DNA of 48,543 bases from CALBZE01 sp036381255 (GCA_036381255.1 DASVDG010000138.1:1-48543); one strand, 5' to 3'; shown: positions 24,672 through 33,385, counted from the first letter of the stretch. The notes: a model not told the origin generated them from the letters alone. Translations and numbers: made by a program.

Positions 24672-26275
24672 CGGCCTTGGGCCTCCTGCCTGGCCTCCGC
24701 GGATAGGATCGTGTCGCGGAGGAAATGCTCGTTGTCACGATACGGGTGGTCCACGTTGTGGTGGAGCCCGCGGCTCTCCCGCCGCCGCCGCGCGCTACGG
24801 ACGACCAGGAGAGCGGTGTCGACAAGGTTCCGCAGCTCGAGGAGCTTCTCCTCGAGCCGCAGGCGCGCGAAGTCCCGGTCCGACTCGATCTTCATTTCGC
24901 GCAGCGCCGACTCCGCCCGTTCGAGGCCGGCGTCGCTGCGCACGATCCCCGCATCCTCCCACATCAGGGTGCGGACCCTGTCTACCATGCCCCGCCAGCG
25001 ATCGCGATCCGCCGGCCCGGCCGGCACCCGGCCGGCCGGGCCCGGTTCGGCGCAGCCCCCGGCGCCGCGACGGCCGAGTTCCTCGGGAACCCGCGCCGCC
25101 GCGCGGTGGCTGTAAACGACCGCTTCGAGGAGAGAATTGGATGCTAGGCGATTTGCGCCGTGCACGCCAGTACACGCCACTTCTCCGGCGGCGTACAGCC
25201 CGGGGAGCGTGGTCCGGGCGTCGCGGTCGGTGAGCACGCCGCCGCACGCGTAGTGCGCCGCGGGGACGACCGGGATCGGCTCGCTACGGATGTCGATCCC
25301 GCGCTCGGCGCAAGCGGAGTAGATGAACGGGAACCGGCGCTCGAGCGTCGAGGGCGGGATCGCCGAGAGGTCGAGCCAGACGTGCGGCTCGCCGGTCCGC
25401 TTCAACTCGAGGTCGATCGCGCGAGCGACCACGTCCCGCGTCGCCAGCGAGCCGAGCGGGTGCACGCCGTCGAGGAGCGGTTCGCCGTCGCGTGTGCGCA
25501 GGATCGCGCCCTCGCCGCGGACCGCCTCGGAGATCAGGATCGTCCGGTCGCCCGGCGGGTAGAGCGCCGTGGGGTGGAACTGCACGAATTCGAGGTTCGC
25601 GACGGTCGCGCCGGCCCGGTATGCCATCGCCACGCCGTCGCCCGTCGCGATCTCCGGATTCGTGGTGTGGCGGTACGCCCGCCCGAGTCCGCCCGTCGCG
25701 AGGAGCGTCACGGCCGCGTGGCAGCAGGCCGGCTCGCCGCTCCGGCCGTCGAGCACCCGCGCGCCGACGCAGCGGCGCCCCGCGCCATCACGCTCGGCGA
25801 CGAGGAGGTCGACCGCGACGTGGTTCTCGAGGACCTCGATCGCCGGGTGCATTGCCACCGCTTCCAGCAGGGCGCGCTCGATCTCCCGGCCCGTCAGGTC
25901 GGCCGCGTGCAGGATTCGGCGCCGGGAGTGCCCGCCCTCGCGCCCGAGCGAGGGGCGGCCGTCGACGTGCGTGAAGCGGACGCCCCAGTCGATCAGCTCG
26001 CGCACCCGCGCCGGTCCCTCCTCGACGAGCGAGCGCACCGCCGCGCCGTGGCAGAGCCCCGCGCCGGCGACGACCGTGTCGCGCACGTGCAACTCGGGAC
26101 AGTCGTCGTCGCCCACGACCGACGCGATCCCGCCCTGCGCCCAGTTCGTGCTCGACGCCGCGCGCTCCTTCTTCGTGACGACGAGGACGCGCCCGTGCGC
26201 GGCCGCTTTCAGCGCGTAGCTCAACCCGGCAATGCCACTGCCGATCACCAGGATGTCGATGTCGATCTGCTTCAT
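24668..26275 (-). CDS. nadB: L-aspartate oxidase
   Basis: 535 residues from ATG 26275. NadB oxidises aspartate to iminoaspartate, the first step of NAD synthesis. FAD-binding 'VIGSGIAGLSYALKAAAHG', the succinate dehydrogenase-like 'STNWAQGGIASVVG', 'LEFVQFHPTALYPPGD', 'HYACGGVLTD' and 'GEVACTGVHGANRLASNSLLEAVVY' motifs are all present. nadA and nadC are not in the window. It overlaps lpxK (ATGA) upstream and gdhA downstream, so its expression follows the lipid A operon. Confidence 0.96.
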   Translation of the reverse strand: MKQIDIDILVIGSGIAGLSYALKAAAHGRVLVVTKKERAASSTNWAQGGIASVVGDDDCPELHVRDTVVAGAGLCHGAAVRSLVEEGPARVRELIDWGVRFTHVDGRPSLGREGGHSRRRILHAADLTGREIERALLEAVAMHPAIEVLENHVAVDLLVAERDGAGRRCVGARVLDGRSGEPACCHAAVTLLATGGLGRAYRHTTNPEIATGDGVAMAYRAGATVANLEFVQFHPTALYPPGDRTILISEAVRGEGAILRTRDGEPLLDGVHPLGSLATRDVVARAIDLELKRTGEPHVWLDLSAIPPSTLERRFPFIYSACAERGIDIRSEPIPVVPAAHYACGGVLTDRDARTTLPGLYAAGEVACTGVHGANRLASNSLLEAVVYSHRAAARVPEELGRRGAGGCAEPGPAGRVPAGPADRDRWRGMVDRVRTLMWEDAGIVRSDAGLERAESALREMKIESDRDFARLRLEEKLLELRNLVDTALLVVRSARRRRESRGLHHNVDHPYRDNEHFLRDTILSAEARQEAQGR

Positions 26276-27324
26276 GGGATCAACGCATCGAAACGTCGCG
26301 CCAGCTCGTCCGCGCCCGCCTCGATGACGACGTCCTGCTCCAGAATCCAGATGTCCAGGTCCGGCGCCAGCGGCGCCAGCTTCACGGCGTCCTTCGCCGT
26401 CGTCACGATCGGGCGGCCGCTCGCGGCCTCCCGGATCCGCCGCACGTCCGCGCCGCCGTACGCGTGATGGTCGCGGAACACGAGCACGCATGCGATCTCC
26501 GCGCCGGCCGTCCTCGCGTTGGCCACGAAATCGCGCGGCCGGCCGACCCCGGCCACCGCCACGACCTCGCCCTCCGGCCCGGGCGCGCCCGCGTCGCCCC
26601 CGACGACGCGCCAGCCGGCCGGGCGCAGGTGCACCCGCACGATCCCCGCGCCCGGCGCGATCCGTTCCACCGAAGCGGCCACATGCGCGGCCGATTCCGC
26701 CGACGCCGTGCGCCGCGTGATCGCGACCACGTCTGCCCGGCGCAGCGCCCGCGGCGCCTCGCGCCACGGGCCGCGCGGCAGCAGCTTCGGCCGCGGCACC
26801 CAGTCCTCGGCCGCGACCAGCACGACATCCAGGTCGCGCGCCAGGCGGCGATGCTGGAAACCGTCGTCCAGCACGATGACGTCGGCCCCGGCCTCGATCG
26901 CCCGCGCGCCGGTCTCCGCCCGGTCCCGCCCGACGACGACCGGCACCTCGGGGTACCACGCCCGGTGCAGCGCCGGCTCGTCCGGCGCGTACCCCCCGTG
27001 CAGCACCGCCGGCCGCGCGCCGCGCCGGCACAGCTCGCCGACGATCCAGCGCGTGACCGGCGTCTTCCCGGTTCCGCCCACTGCCACGTTCCCGACGCTC
27101 ACGACCGGGACCGCGAGGCGACTTCGCCGCGCAAGCCCCGCCGAGTACGCCCCGTGATACGTACCCGCCGCGGCACGATACGCGAGCTCCAGCGGCACGA
27201 GCGCGAGATCGAGGAGCGATCCGGCACGCCCCGCCTCGCCCCGCCACAGCCGCTCCACGACCGTCGTCGCCGTGATCCCCGGCGCGGGGTCGGGATCCGC
27301 GCCCTCAGCGACCGCCGTCGCCAT
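26272..27324 (-). CDS. lpxK: Tetraacyldisaccharide 4'-kinase LpxK
   Basis: 350 residues. LpxK phosphorylates the 4' position of the disaccharide to make lipid IVA at the inner membrane. The P-loop is 'VSVGNVAVGGTGKTPVTRWI' near residues 74-93; 'DVIVLDDGFQHRRLARDLDVVLV' holds the conserved Asp-Asp-Gly-Phe-Gln-His element. An N-terminal amphipathic/hydrophobic segment precedes the P-loop. Its start overlaps the end of the DUF374 acyltransferase by 20 bases, and its stop overlaps nadB. Confidence 0.95.
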   Translation of the reverse strand: MATAVAEGADPDPAPGITATTVVERLWRGEAGRAGSLLDLALVPLELAYRAAAGTYHGAYSAGLARRSRLAVPVVSVGNVAVGGTGKTPVTRWIVGELCRRGARPAVLHGGYAPDEPALHRAWYPEVPVVVGRDRAETGARAIEAGADVIVLDDGFQHRRLARDLDVVLVAAEDWVPRPKLLPRGPWREAPRALRRADVVAITRRTASAESAAHVAASVERIAPGAGIVRVHLRPAGWRVVGGDAGAPGPEGEVVAVAGVGRPRDFVANARTAGAEIACVLVFRDHHAYGGADVRRIREAASGRPIVTTAKDAVKLAPLAPDLDIWILEQDVVIEAGADELARRFDALIP

Positions 27325-27958
27325 CGACGACCTCCAGCAGCCGATTCAATTCGCCCTCGAGGCGCCGCTCCAGCGCGGCGATCTCGGCCGCATCCGCTTC
27401 CCGTGGCACGATTTCCGGCTCTCCGTAGGCTACCCGGATCCGGGCGAACGGTTTCGGCACCAGGAATCGGTCCCACCCCTCGATCCACCAGCCGCGATCG
27501 GCCCCCGCCGCAACCGGGAGCACCGGCAGCCCCGTCGCCTGCGCCGCGGCGAGCGCGCCCGGCTTCAGCTTCTGACGCGGCCCGCGCGGGCCGTCGGGCG
27601 TGAACGCGATCGACCGGCCCGCCCGCGCGAGCCGTACCATCTCGCGGAACGCCGACGCGCCGCCGCGGCTGCTCGAGCCGCGCACCGTCTCGTACCCCCA
27701 GCGACGGAGCACCCGCGCGATGTACTCGCCGTCCGCCGACCGGCTGACCAGCGCCGCGATCCCCTGGTGCCGGTGATGGTAGACCGCCGGCAGCAGCCGT
27801 CCGTGCCAGACCACCATAATGCACGGCTCGCCGCGCGCGCGGATCCGCGCGAAGTGCTCGCCGCCGGCCACGACCTCGAAGGACGCGGTCCGGAACACCG
27901 CGCCGAGCACCCGGCTCCCGCCCCACCCGGCCGCCCGGAACCGCAGACCGTCCCTCAC
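27305..27958 (-). CDS. DUF374 acyltransferase (LpxJ-like lysophospholipid acyltransferase family)
   Basis: 217 residues from GTG 27958 (GTGA overlap with the lpxB stop). DUF374 marks: 'IMVVWHGRLLPAVYHHR' with the W-H-G-R motif, 'RRWGYETVRGSSSRGGASAFREMVRLARAG' and 'IAFTPDGPRGPRQKLKPGALAAAQATGLPVLPV'. DUF374 includes LpxJ of Campylobacter and Helicobacter, a secondary lipid A acyltransferase unlike LpxL/LpxM that need not wait for Kdo. Its place exactly between lpxB and lpxK suits an acyltransferase acting on the disaccharide or lipid IVA. Substrate is inference; a general phospholipid role is possible. Confidence 0.87.
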   Translation of the reverse strand: MRDGLRFRAAGWGGSRVLGAVFRTASFEVVAGGEHFARIRARGEPCIMVVWHGRLLPAVYHHRHQGIAALVSRSADGEYIARVLRRWGYETVRGSSSRGGASAFREMVRLARAGRSIAFTPDGPRGPRQKLKPGALAAAQATGLPVLPVAAGADRGWWIEGWDRFLVPKPFARIRVAYGEPEIVPREADAAEIAALERRLEGELNRLLEVVDGDGGR

Positions 27959-29097
27959 GCCCGTGCCCCGAGCAGCTCGCCGGCCAGCACGGCGACGCGC
28001 TCGGCCGCGCCCGGCGGCCGGCCGTCCGTCGGCGCGAGCGCCGCCCGCACCCGGTTCAATCCGTCCACCATCGCCCGCCGCTCCGGCGCGTCCTCGTCCA
28101 GCAACGGCAGCACGGCCCCGGCGAGCGCGGCCGGCTCGGCCGCGTCCTGCACGAACTCCGGGACCAGCCGCGCCCCGGCCACCAGGTTCACCAGGCCGAT
28201 GTGGTCGACCCGCACCAGGCGCCGGGCCAGGGCGTACGTGAGCCGGCTCGTCCGGTACGCGATCACCATCGGCGTCGCCGCCAGCGCCGCCTCGAGCGTC
28301 GTCGTCCCCGATTTGACCAGCGCCGCACGCGCATGTGCGAGCAGCGCCCGCGACTCTCCCGTCCGCGGAAGCGCTGCCCCTGCGTACGCCTCCGCGCCCA
28401 CCGCCGCGGATGTCGCGATCACCGGCTGCACCTCCGGCCGCCGACGGCGGATCCACTCCGCCGCCTCCACGAAGATCGCCAGGTGCCGTGACACCTCCTG
28501 CGCTCGGGACCCCGGGAACAGCGCCAGGATCGGCCGCGCCGGATCGAGGCCGTGCTCGGCACAGAACGACTCGCGCCCGGCCACCTCCGGCGCGTCGTCC
28601 AGCAGCGGGTGGCCCACGAAGCGCACGCGCGCACCGGCCTCGCGGAACAACGGCTCTTCGAAGGGGAGCACGACGGCGAGGCGGTCGGCCTCCCGCGCCA
28701 GGCGGCGGATCCGACTGCGGTGCCACGCCCACACCTGTGGCGCGATGTAGTACAGGACGGGGATACCGGACGCACGGGCGGCGCCGGTGAGTCGAAGGTT
28801 GAATCCCGGATAGTCGATCGGCAGGACGAGCTCGGCCCCGCGCGCGGCCATCTCCTCGCGCAGACGACGCAGCAGCCGCACGAAGTACGGCACGCGGCCG
28901 AGGACCTCGGCGAACCCCATGACCGCCAGCTCGCGGACATCGGCGAGCAGCTCCACGCCTTCTTCCGCCATGCGTGACCCGCCCAGCCCGAACAGGCGCG
29001 CCGAAGGCCAGCGCCGCAGGATCGCGCGCGCCACCGCCGCCCCGTGGAGATCGCCCGACGGCTCTCCCGCGGACAGCAAGATCGTCGGTGCGGACAC
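27955..29097 (-). CDS. lpxB: Lipid-A-disaccharide synthase LpxB
   Basis: 380 residues from GTG 29097, just two bases after the stop of the tiny upstream gene (TGAGGTG). GT19 glycosyltransferase that joins UDP-diacylglucosamine and lipid X. N-terminal 'LSAGEPSGDLHGAAVARAI', 'GLGGSRMAEEGVELL', 'VMGFAEVLGRVPYFVRLLRRL', 'IDYPGFNLRLTGAARASGIPVLYYIAPQVWAWHRSR' and 'FVGHPLLDD' are textbook. Normal length. Confidence 0.96.
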   Translation of the reverse strand: MSAPTILLSAGEPSGDLHGAAVARAILRRWPSARLFGLGGSRMAEEGVELLADVRELAVMGFAEVLGRVPYFVRLLRRLREEMAARGAELVLPIDYPGFNLRLTGAARASGIPVLYYIAPQVWAWHRSRIRRLAREADRLAVVLPFEEPLFREAGARVRFVGHPLLDDAPEVAGRESFCAEHGLDPARPILALFPGSRAQEVSRHLAIFVEAAEWIRRRRPEVQPVIATSAAVGAEAYAGAALPRTGESRALLAHARAALVKSGTTTLEAALAATPMVIAYRTSRLTYALARRLVRVDHIGLVNLVAGARLVPEFVQDAAEPAALAGAVLPLLDEDAPERRAMVDGLNRVRAALAPTDGRPPGAAERVAVLAGELLGARA

Positions 29098-29098
29098 C

Positions 29099-29236
29099 TC
29101 AAAAGATCCGGCTCAGATAGTAGATCAGCAGGATCACCAGGATGAGCCCGAGGATCTGTAGCCACAACCGTGGCGGGCGCGACGGATGGCCGCCCATCTC
29201 CTTCTTACGATCCCGACGTACTCGTATGAGCGACAT
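29099..29236 (-). CDS. Very small single-pass membrane protein between oxidoreductase and lpxB
   Basis: 45 residues from ATG 29236, or 32 from ATG 29197. A basic N-terminus (RVRRDRKKE) is followed by one strong membrane helix near the C-terminus (LWLQILGLILVILLIYYL) and a short SRIF tail. The longer form overlaps the oxidoreductase end by 32 bases; the shorter has AAGGAG directly against its ATG, which is poor spacing. The stop is two bases from the lpxB start codon, a spacing typical of coupled genes. Unknown family; it could be a membrane anchor for the lipid A enzymes. Confidence 0.5.
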   Translation of the reverse strand: MSLIRVRRDRKKEMGGHPSRPPRLWLQILGLILVILLIYYLSRIF

Positions 29237-30200
29237 GTTGCTCGATCCGCTGAACGATTTCCAACGCCACGGCCAGCGCCCGCCGTCCATCCTCCCCGGA
29301 CACCGCCACCGGCGCCCGCCCACGCACGGCCTCCACGAAGCTCTCCAGCTCGCAGCGCAGCGGCTCCCGCCCGTCGCCACGGAGCGGGACCCGCTCGACG
29401 ATCGCATCCAGCGAATCCGCCCCGAACGGCACGCCCGGCTCGAACGAGATCCCGGGCCGGACCCGCAGGAACTCGCCGACCCCGGCCGCGAGGTCCAGGC
29501 TGATGTACCCCGACGGCTGGAAGAACCGGATCTTCCGCATCCGGTCGAGCGAGACCCGGCTCGCCGTGAGATTCGCCACGCCGCCGCCGTCGAACTCGAT
29601 CCGCGCGTTCGCGATGTCCGGGCTTTCCGTCAGCACCGGGACTCCGACCGCCGCAATCGACGTCACCGGCCGCGACACCAGGCTCAGCACCAGGTCCAGA
29701 TCGTGGATCATCAGGTCCAGCACCACCGCCACGTCGGTGCCCCGCACGCCGAACGACGCCAGACGGTGGCTCTCGATGAACAGCGGCTCGTCCAGGTACG
29801 GCTCGCACGCGCGCAACGCGCCGTTGAACCGCTCCACGTGCCCGATCTGGACCAGTGCGCCGGCCACCGCCGCCGTGTCCAGGATCCGGTCGGCCGCCTC
29901 GAGCGTCGGCGCGATCGGCTTCTCGATCAGCACGTGCACGCCGCGCCCGAGCGCCGCGCACGCGACCGCCTCGTGCGCCGACGTCGGCACCGCGACGACG
30001 GCCGCGTCGACTTCGGCCAGCAGCGCGTCCAGCCCACTCACGGCGCGGACGCCGAGCGTCGCGGCCACTTCGGCCAGTCGGTCCGGGTTCGTGTCGTGGA
30101 TCCCCGCGAGCTCGACCCCGGGGATCTCCTTCAACAGCCGGGCGTGGTGGAACCCGAGGCTCCCCACGCCCACCACGCCGACCCGGATCGGAGGCTCCAT
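29205..30200 (-). CDS. Gfo/Idh/MocA oxidoreductase, GnnA-like, in the lpx cluster
   Basis: 331 residues from ATG 30200 (GAGG five bases upstream, eight bases after the lpxA stop). N-terminal Rossmann fold 'RVGVVGVGSLGFHHARLLKEIPG', the family E-K-P motif in 'VHVLIEKPIAPTLEAADRIL', 'GHVERFNGAL' and the active-site-like 'DLMIHDLDLVLSLV'. Position between lpxA and lpxB is the same as gnnA, which with the aminotransferase GnnB converts UDP-GlcNAc to the 3-amino sugar used for amide-linked lipid A in Acidithiobacillus and Leptospira. No gnnB is seen here, so the same role is only a proposal. Confidence 0.85.
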   Translation of the reverse strand: MEPPIRVGVVGVGSLGFHHARLLKEIPGVELAGIHDTNPDRLAEVAATLGVRAVSGLDALLAEVDAAVVAVPTSAHEAVACAALGRGVHVLIEKPIAPTLEAADRILDTAAVAGALVQIGHVERFNGALRACEPYLDEPLFIESHRLASFGVRGTDVAVVLDLMIHDLDLVLSLVSRPVTSIAAVGVPVLTESPDIANARIEFDGGGVANLTASRVSLDRMRKIRFFQPSGYISLDLAAGVGEFLRVRPGISFEPGVPFGADSLDAIVERVPLRGDGREPLRCELESFVEAVRGRAPVAVSGEDGRRALAVALEIVQRIEQHVAHTSTSGS

Positions 30201-30207
30201 CGCGACC

Positions 30208-31005
30208 TCAGAGCGTGACGCCACGCTCGCTCGCCTCGATGAACGCGAGCATGTGCTGCACCTCGGGTATCGGCGCCAGCTCCTCCTCCGCCCGCCGCAG
30301 CGCCTGCGAGACGTTCAGCGAGGAGTGGAACACCAGCCGGTACGCCCGCTTCAGCTCCCGCCGCACCTCCTCCGGGAACCCGCGCCGCTGGAGGCCGACC
30401 GAGTTCAGACCGTAGAGCGCGAGCGGGTTCCCTGCCGCCCGCACGTACGGCGCCACGTCCTTCTGCACCCGCGATGCGCCGCCCACGAACGCGTGGCAGC
30501 CGATGCGCACGAACTGGTGGATCGCCGTCACGCCGCCCACGATCGCCCAGTCCTCGATCACCACGTGCCCGCCCATGTTCACCGCGTTGGACACGATGAC
30601 GTGGTCGCCCAGCACGCAGTCGTGCGCCACGTGCACGTACGCCATGAGCAGACAGTCGCTGCCGATCTCCGTCCGGCCGTGCGCCGCGGTCCCACGGTTC
30701 AACGTCGCGTATTCGCGCACCACCGTGCGGTCGCCGATGATCAGCTTCGTCGGCTCCCCCGAGAACTTCAGGTCCTGGGGGTCCGTGCCCAGCACCGCAC
30801 CCTTGTGGATCCGGCACTCGGCGCCGATCACCGTGTCCCGCTCGATCAGCACGTGCGGGCCCACCTGCGTCCCGCTCCCGATCACGACGTTCGGCCCGAT
30901 CACGGCGTACGGCCCCACGACGACGTCGGCCCCGAGCTCCGCGCTCGGGTCGATCACCGCCGTCGGGTGTACCTCGGCCAGGGGATAGACATTGGCGTTC
31001 AACAT
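30208..31005 (-). CDS. lpxA: UDP-N-acetylglucosamine acyltransferase LpxA
   Basis: 265 residues. First step of lipid A synthesis, moving an R-3-hydroxyacyl chain from ACP to UDP-GlcNAc (or its 3-amino form). Left-handed beta-helix of hexapeptide repeats, 'GTDPQDLKFSGEPTKLIIG' (substrate loop), the catalytic His in 'VHVAHDCVLGDHV' (about H128), 'GGVTAIHQFVRIG' and a helical C-terminus. Follows the lpxC-fabZ gene after 13 bases. Confidence 0.96.
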   Translation of the reverse strand: MLNANVYPLAEVHPTAVIDPSAELGADVVVGPYAVIGPNVVIGSGTQVGPHVLIERDTVIGAECRIHKGAVLGTDPQDLKFSGEPTKLIIGDRTVVREYATLNRGTAAHGRTEIGSDCLLMAYVHVAHDCVLGDHVIVSNAVNMGGHVVIEDWAIVGGVTAIHQFVRIGCHAFVGGASRVQKDVAPYVRAAGNPLALYGLNSVGLQRRGFPEEVRRELKRAYRLVFHSSLNVSQALRRAEEELAPIPEVQHMLAFIEASERGVTL

Positions 31006-31018
31006 GCCGCCGCCTCCT

Positions 31019-32302
31019 TCAGCGGTCCCGGATCCCGGCCATCATCTCCGCCTCCACGGCGAGCTGCCCGTCCACGTACCCCACGCCCCGCATGCGGCAG
31101 ACGTGGCGACGGAGCTGGAGCAACTCCAGCTCGAAGCGGATCTGGTCGCCCGGCGTCACCGGCCGGCGCCATTTGACGTTGTCGAGCGACATGAAATAGA
31201 TCGCCTTGCTCTCGACGTCCTCGACCGCTTCCATGAGCAGCAGCCCGCCCACCTGCGCCATCGCCTCGATCACGAGGACGCCCGGCATGACCGGGTGGCC
31301 CGGGTAGTGACCCTGGAAGAACGGCTCGTTGATCGTCACGTTCTTGATCCCGACGATCCGCTTCCCCGACTCGAACTCCAGGATCCGGTCGACCAGGAGC
31401 ATCGGGTAGCGGTGCGGGAGGTACTGCATGATCTTCTCGATGTCCACGATCGCCTGCCCCTGGAGCCGCCCCGCGGTCCGGATCTCCCGCGCCAGCGCCA
31501 GGTTCCCCTCGTGGCTCGGCCGGTCCGCCACCACGTGCGCCTGCACCCGCGCGCCCAGCAGCGCCAGGTCGCCGACCAGGTCGCCGATCTTGTGGCGCAC
31601 GAACTCGTCCGGATAGCGCAGCTCGCCCGACGCGATCCCCTCGTCGTCCAGCACGATCGCGTTGTCGAGCGTCGCCCCCAGCGCCAGCCCCCGCGCCCGT
31701 AGCGCCTCCGCCTCCTTCAGGAAGCCGAACGTGCGCGCGTCGACGAGTTCCCGGTCGAACCCGTCCGCCGTGATGTCGAACGACGCGTACTGCCGGCCCA
31801 CCGCCGGATGGTCGAAATCGATCGTCGCCGAGACCCGGTACGCGCCGGCCGGCGCCGCCACGTACGACGCGCCGCTCTTCACCGCCGCGCTGACCGCCCG
31901 GTCCAGCCCGATCACCCGCGCCGCCGCGTCCTGCGTCTCGATCCCCGCGCGCACCAGGACGTCGTAGAACGGCCGGAAACTCCCATCGCCGATCGGCACC
32001 TCCGGTCCGCTCACGTCGATCCGCAGGTTGTCGATCCCGCACGCCGCGACCGCAGCCATCACGTGCTCGACCGTGTGCACGACCGCATCCCCCGCCGCCA
32101 GGCTCGTCCCGCGGTCCGTCGACGCGACGTGGTCCAGGTCCGCAGGGATCTCCGGCTCCCCGTCCAGATCCACACGACGAAACCGGATCCCTGAACCCGC
32201 CGGCGCCGGTCGGAACCGCAGCCGGGCGGGCTCCCCCGTGTGCAGCCCGACGCCCTCGAACTCGGCTTCCGCAGCGAGCGTCTGTTGCCTCGGTACCGTC
32301 AT
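31019..32302 (-). CDS. lpxC-fabZ: Bifunctional LpxC-FabZ: UDP-3-O-acyl-GlcNAc deacetylase fused to 3-hydroxyacyl-ACP dehydratase
   Basis: 427 residues, one frame. Residues 1-~285 are LpxC, the committed zinc deacetylase of lipid A synthesis: 'HTVEHVMAAVAACGIDNLRIDV' gives zinc ligand H80 and catalytic E79, 'FVRHKIGDLVGDLALLG' gives H237 and D241, and 'HEGN' gives H264. Residues ~288-427 are FabZ: 'YLPHRYPMLLVDRI', then 'GHYPGHPVMPGVLVIEAMAQ' with the catalytic pair H332 and E346. Such fusions are known in Bacteroidota and relatives. One chain thus both drains and regenerates the shared 3-hydroxyacyl-ACP pool. ATG 32302 overlaps the lpxD stop. Confidence 0.96.
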   Translation of the reverse strand: MTVPRQQTLAAEAEFEGVGLHTGEPARLRFRPAPAGSGIRFRRVDLDGEPEIPADLDHVASTDRGTSLAAGDAVVHTVEHVMAAVAACGIDNLRIDVSGPEVPIGDGSFRPFYDVLVRAGIETQDAAARVIGLDRAVSAAVKSGASYVAAPAGAYRVSATIDFDHPAVGRQYASFDITADGFDRELVDARTFGFLKEAEALRARGLALGATLDNAIVLDDEGIASGELRYPDEFVRHKIGDLVGDLALLGARVQAHVVADRPSHEGNLALAREIRTAGRLQGQAIVDIEKIMQYLPHRYPMLLVDRILEFESGKRIVGIKNVTINEPFFQGHYPGHPVMPGVLVIEAMAQVGGLLLMEAVEDVESKAIYFMSLDNVKWRRPVTPGDQIRFELELLQLRRHVCRMRGVGYVDGQLAVEAEMMAGIRDR

Positions 32303-33330
32303 TCCTCGGTTGCCTCTCGACCAAAGAGCGCCCTCTCGAGCGCCCGCAATCGCTTCATCACACCCGGGAGCCGGAACAGCCCGGCCTGCGCCCGGAGCGC
32401 CTCCTTGTGCGGCCGCGCCGGATAGCCGCTGTACACCGCGCCCGCCGGGACATCGCCGAACACGCCCGCCTGCGCCGCGACCGTCGCCCCATCGCCGACC
32501 GTCAGGTGTCCAGAGAGACCCACCTGCCCCGCCAGCGTCACGCCGCGGCCGACCGTCGTGCTCCCCGCGATCCCGACCTGCGCGACCACGATCGAATGCT
32601 CGCCGATCCGGACGTTGTGACCGATGTGCACGAGGTTGTCGATCTTCACCCCGTCCCCGATCTCCGTCGCGCCGACCGAACCGCGGTCGATCGTCGTGTT
32701 CGCCCCGATCTCGACGTCCGCGCCGATCCGGCACCCGCCGATCTGCGGCACTTTCCGCAGGGCCCCGTCCACCGGGACGTAGCCGAAGCCGTCCACGCCG
32801 ACCCGAACGCCCGAGTGCAGGATCGAACGCGCGCCGATCCGCGCGCCCGGGTACAGCGTTACGTGCGCGTGCAGCACGACGTCGTCCGCCACCTCGCACG
32901 CCTCCCCGACGACCGCGTGCGCGCCGATCCGGACCCGGTCGCCGACGCGCGCGCCGCGCTCGATCACCGCATACGGCCCGACCGCGACCTCTGCGCCGAG
33001 CGACGCCTCGGGGTGCACCACCGCCGTCGGGTGCACGCCCGCCTCCGGCCGCCGCTCCGGGTACAGCCGGGACAGCACCTCGGCGAGCGCGCGGTGCACG
33101 TCGTCCACGACGATCCGGACGCGCGAGGCCGGGACCCGGCCGGCCAGCGCTTCGCCGACCAGGATCGCTCCGGCCGCAGACGGTTCAACGTAGGTCGCGT
33201 ACCGGGGATGCGCAAGAAACGACAGGTCGCCGGGACCCGCACGATCGAGGGGCGCCACCCCGGCGAGATCCGGGTCGGCGCCCCCCTGCAACGTGCCCCC
33301 CGCCAGTCTGGCGATCTCGGATGCCTTCAC
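32299..33330 (-). CDS. lpxD: UDP-3-O-acylglucosamine N-acyltransferase LpxD
   Basis: 343 residues. Adds the second, N-linked acyl chain after LpxC. N-terminal uridine-binding domain ('MKASEIARLAGG...DLSFLAHPRYATYVEPSAAGAILV' region), then about ten hexapeptide turns and the active-site His in 'KIDNLVHIGHNVRIGEHSIVVAQVGIAGS'. The C-terminus forms the ACP-binding helices. It lies 55 bases after skp and overlaps lpxC-fabZ by four. Confidence 0.96.
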   Translation of the reverse strand: MKASEIARLAGGTLQGGADPDLAGVAPLDRAGPGDLSFLAHPRYATYVEPSAAGAILVGEALAGRVPASRVRIVVDDVHRALAEVLSRLYPERRPEAGVHPTAVVHPEASLGAEVAVGPYAVIERGARVGDRVRIGAHAVVGEACEVADDVVLHAHVTLYPGARIGARSILHSGVRVGVDGFGYVPVDGALRKVPQIGGCRIGADVEIGANTTIDRGSVGATEIGDGVKIDNLVHIGHNVRIGEHSIVVAQVGIAGSTTVGRGVTLAGQVGLSGHLTVGDGATVAAQAGVFGDVPAGAVYSGYPARPHKEALRAQAGLFRLPGVMKRLRALERALFGREATEE

Positions 33331-33385
33331 CGGAACAGCACCTCCCTCGCGTCGGGCTCGTCGGGTTGGTCGGGTGGAACGGGCG

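Noticed and set aside
31019..32302. LpxC-FabZ junction as a sequencing frameshift joining two genes
   Set aside because: The two domains are in one frame without lost bases and similar fusions are known, so it is taken as real.
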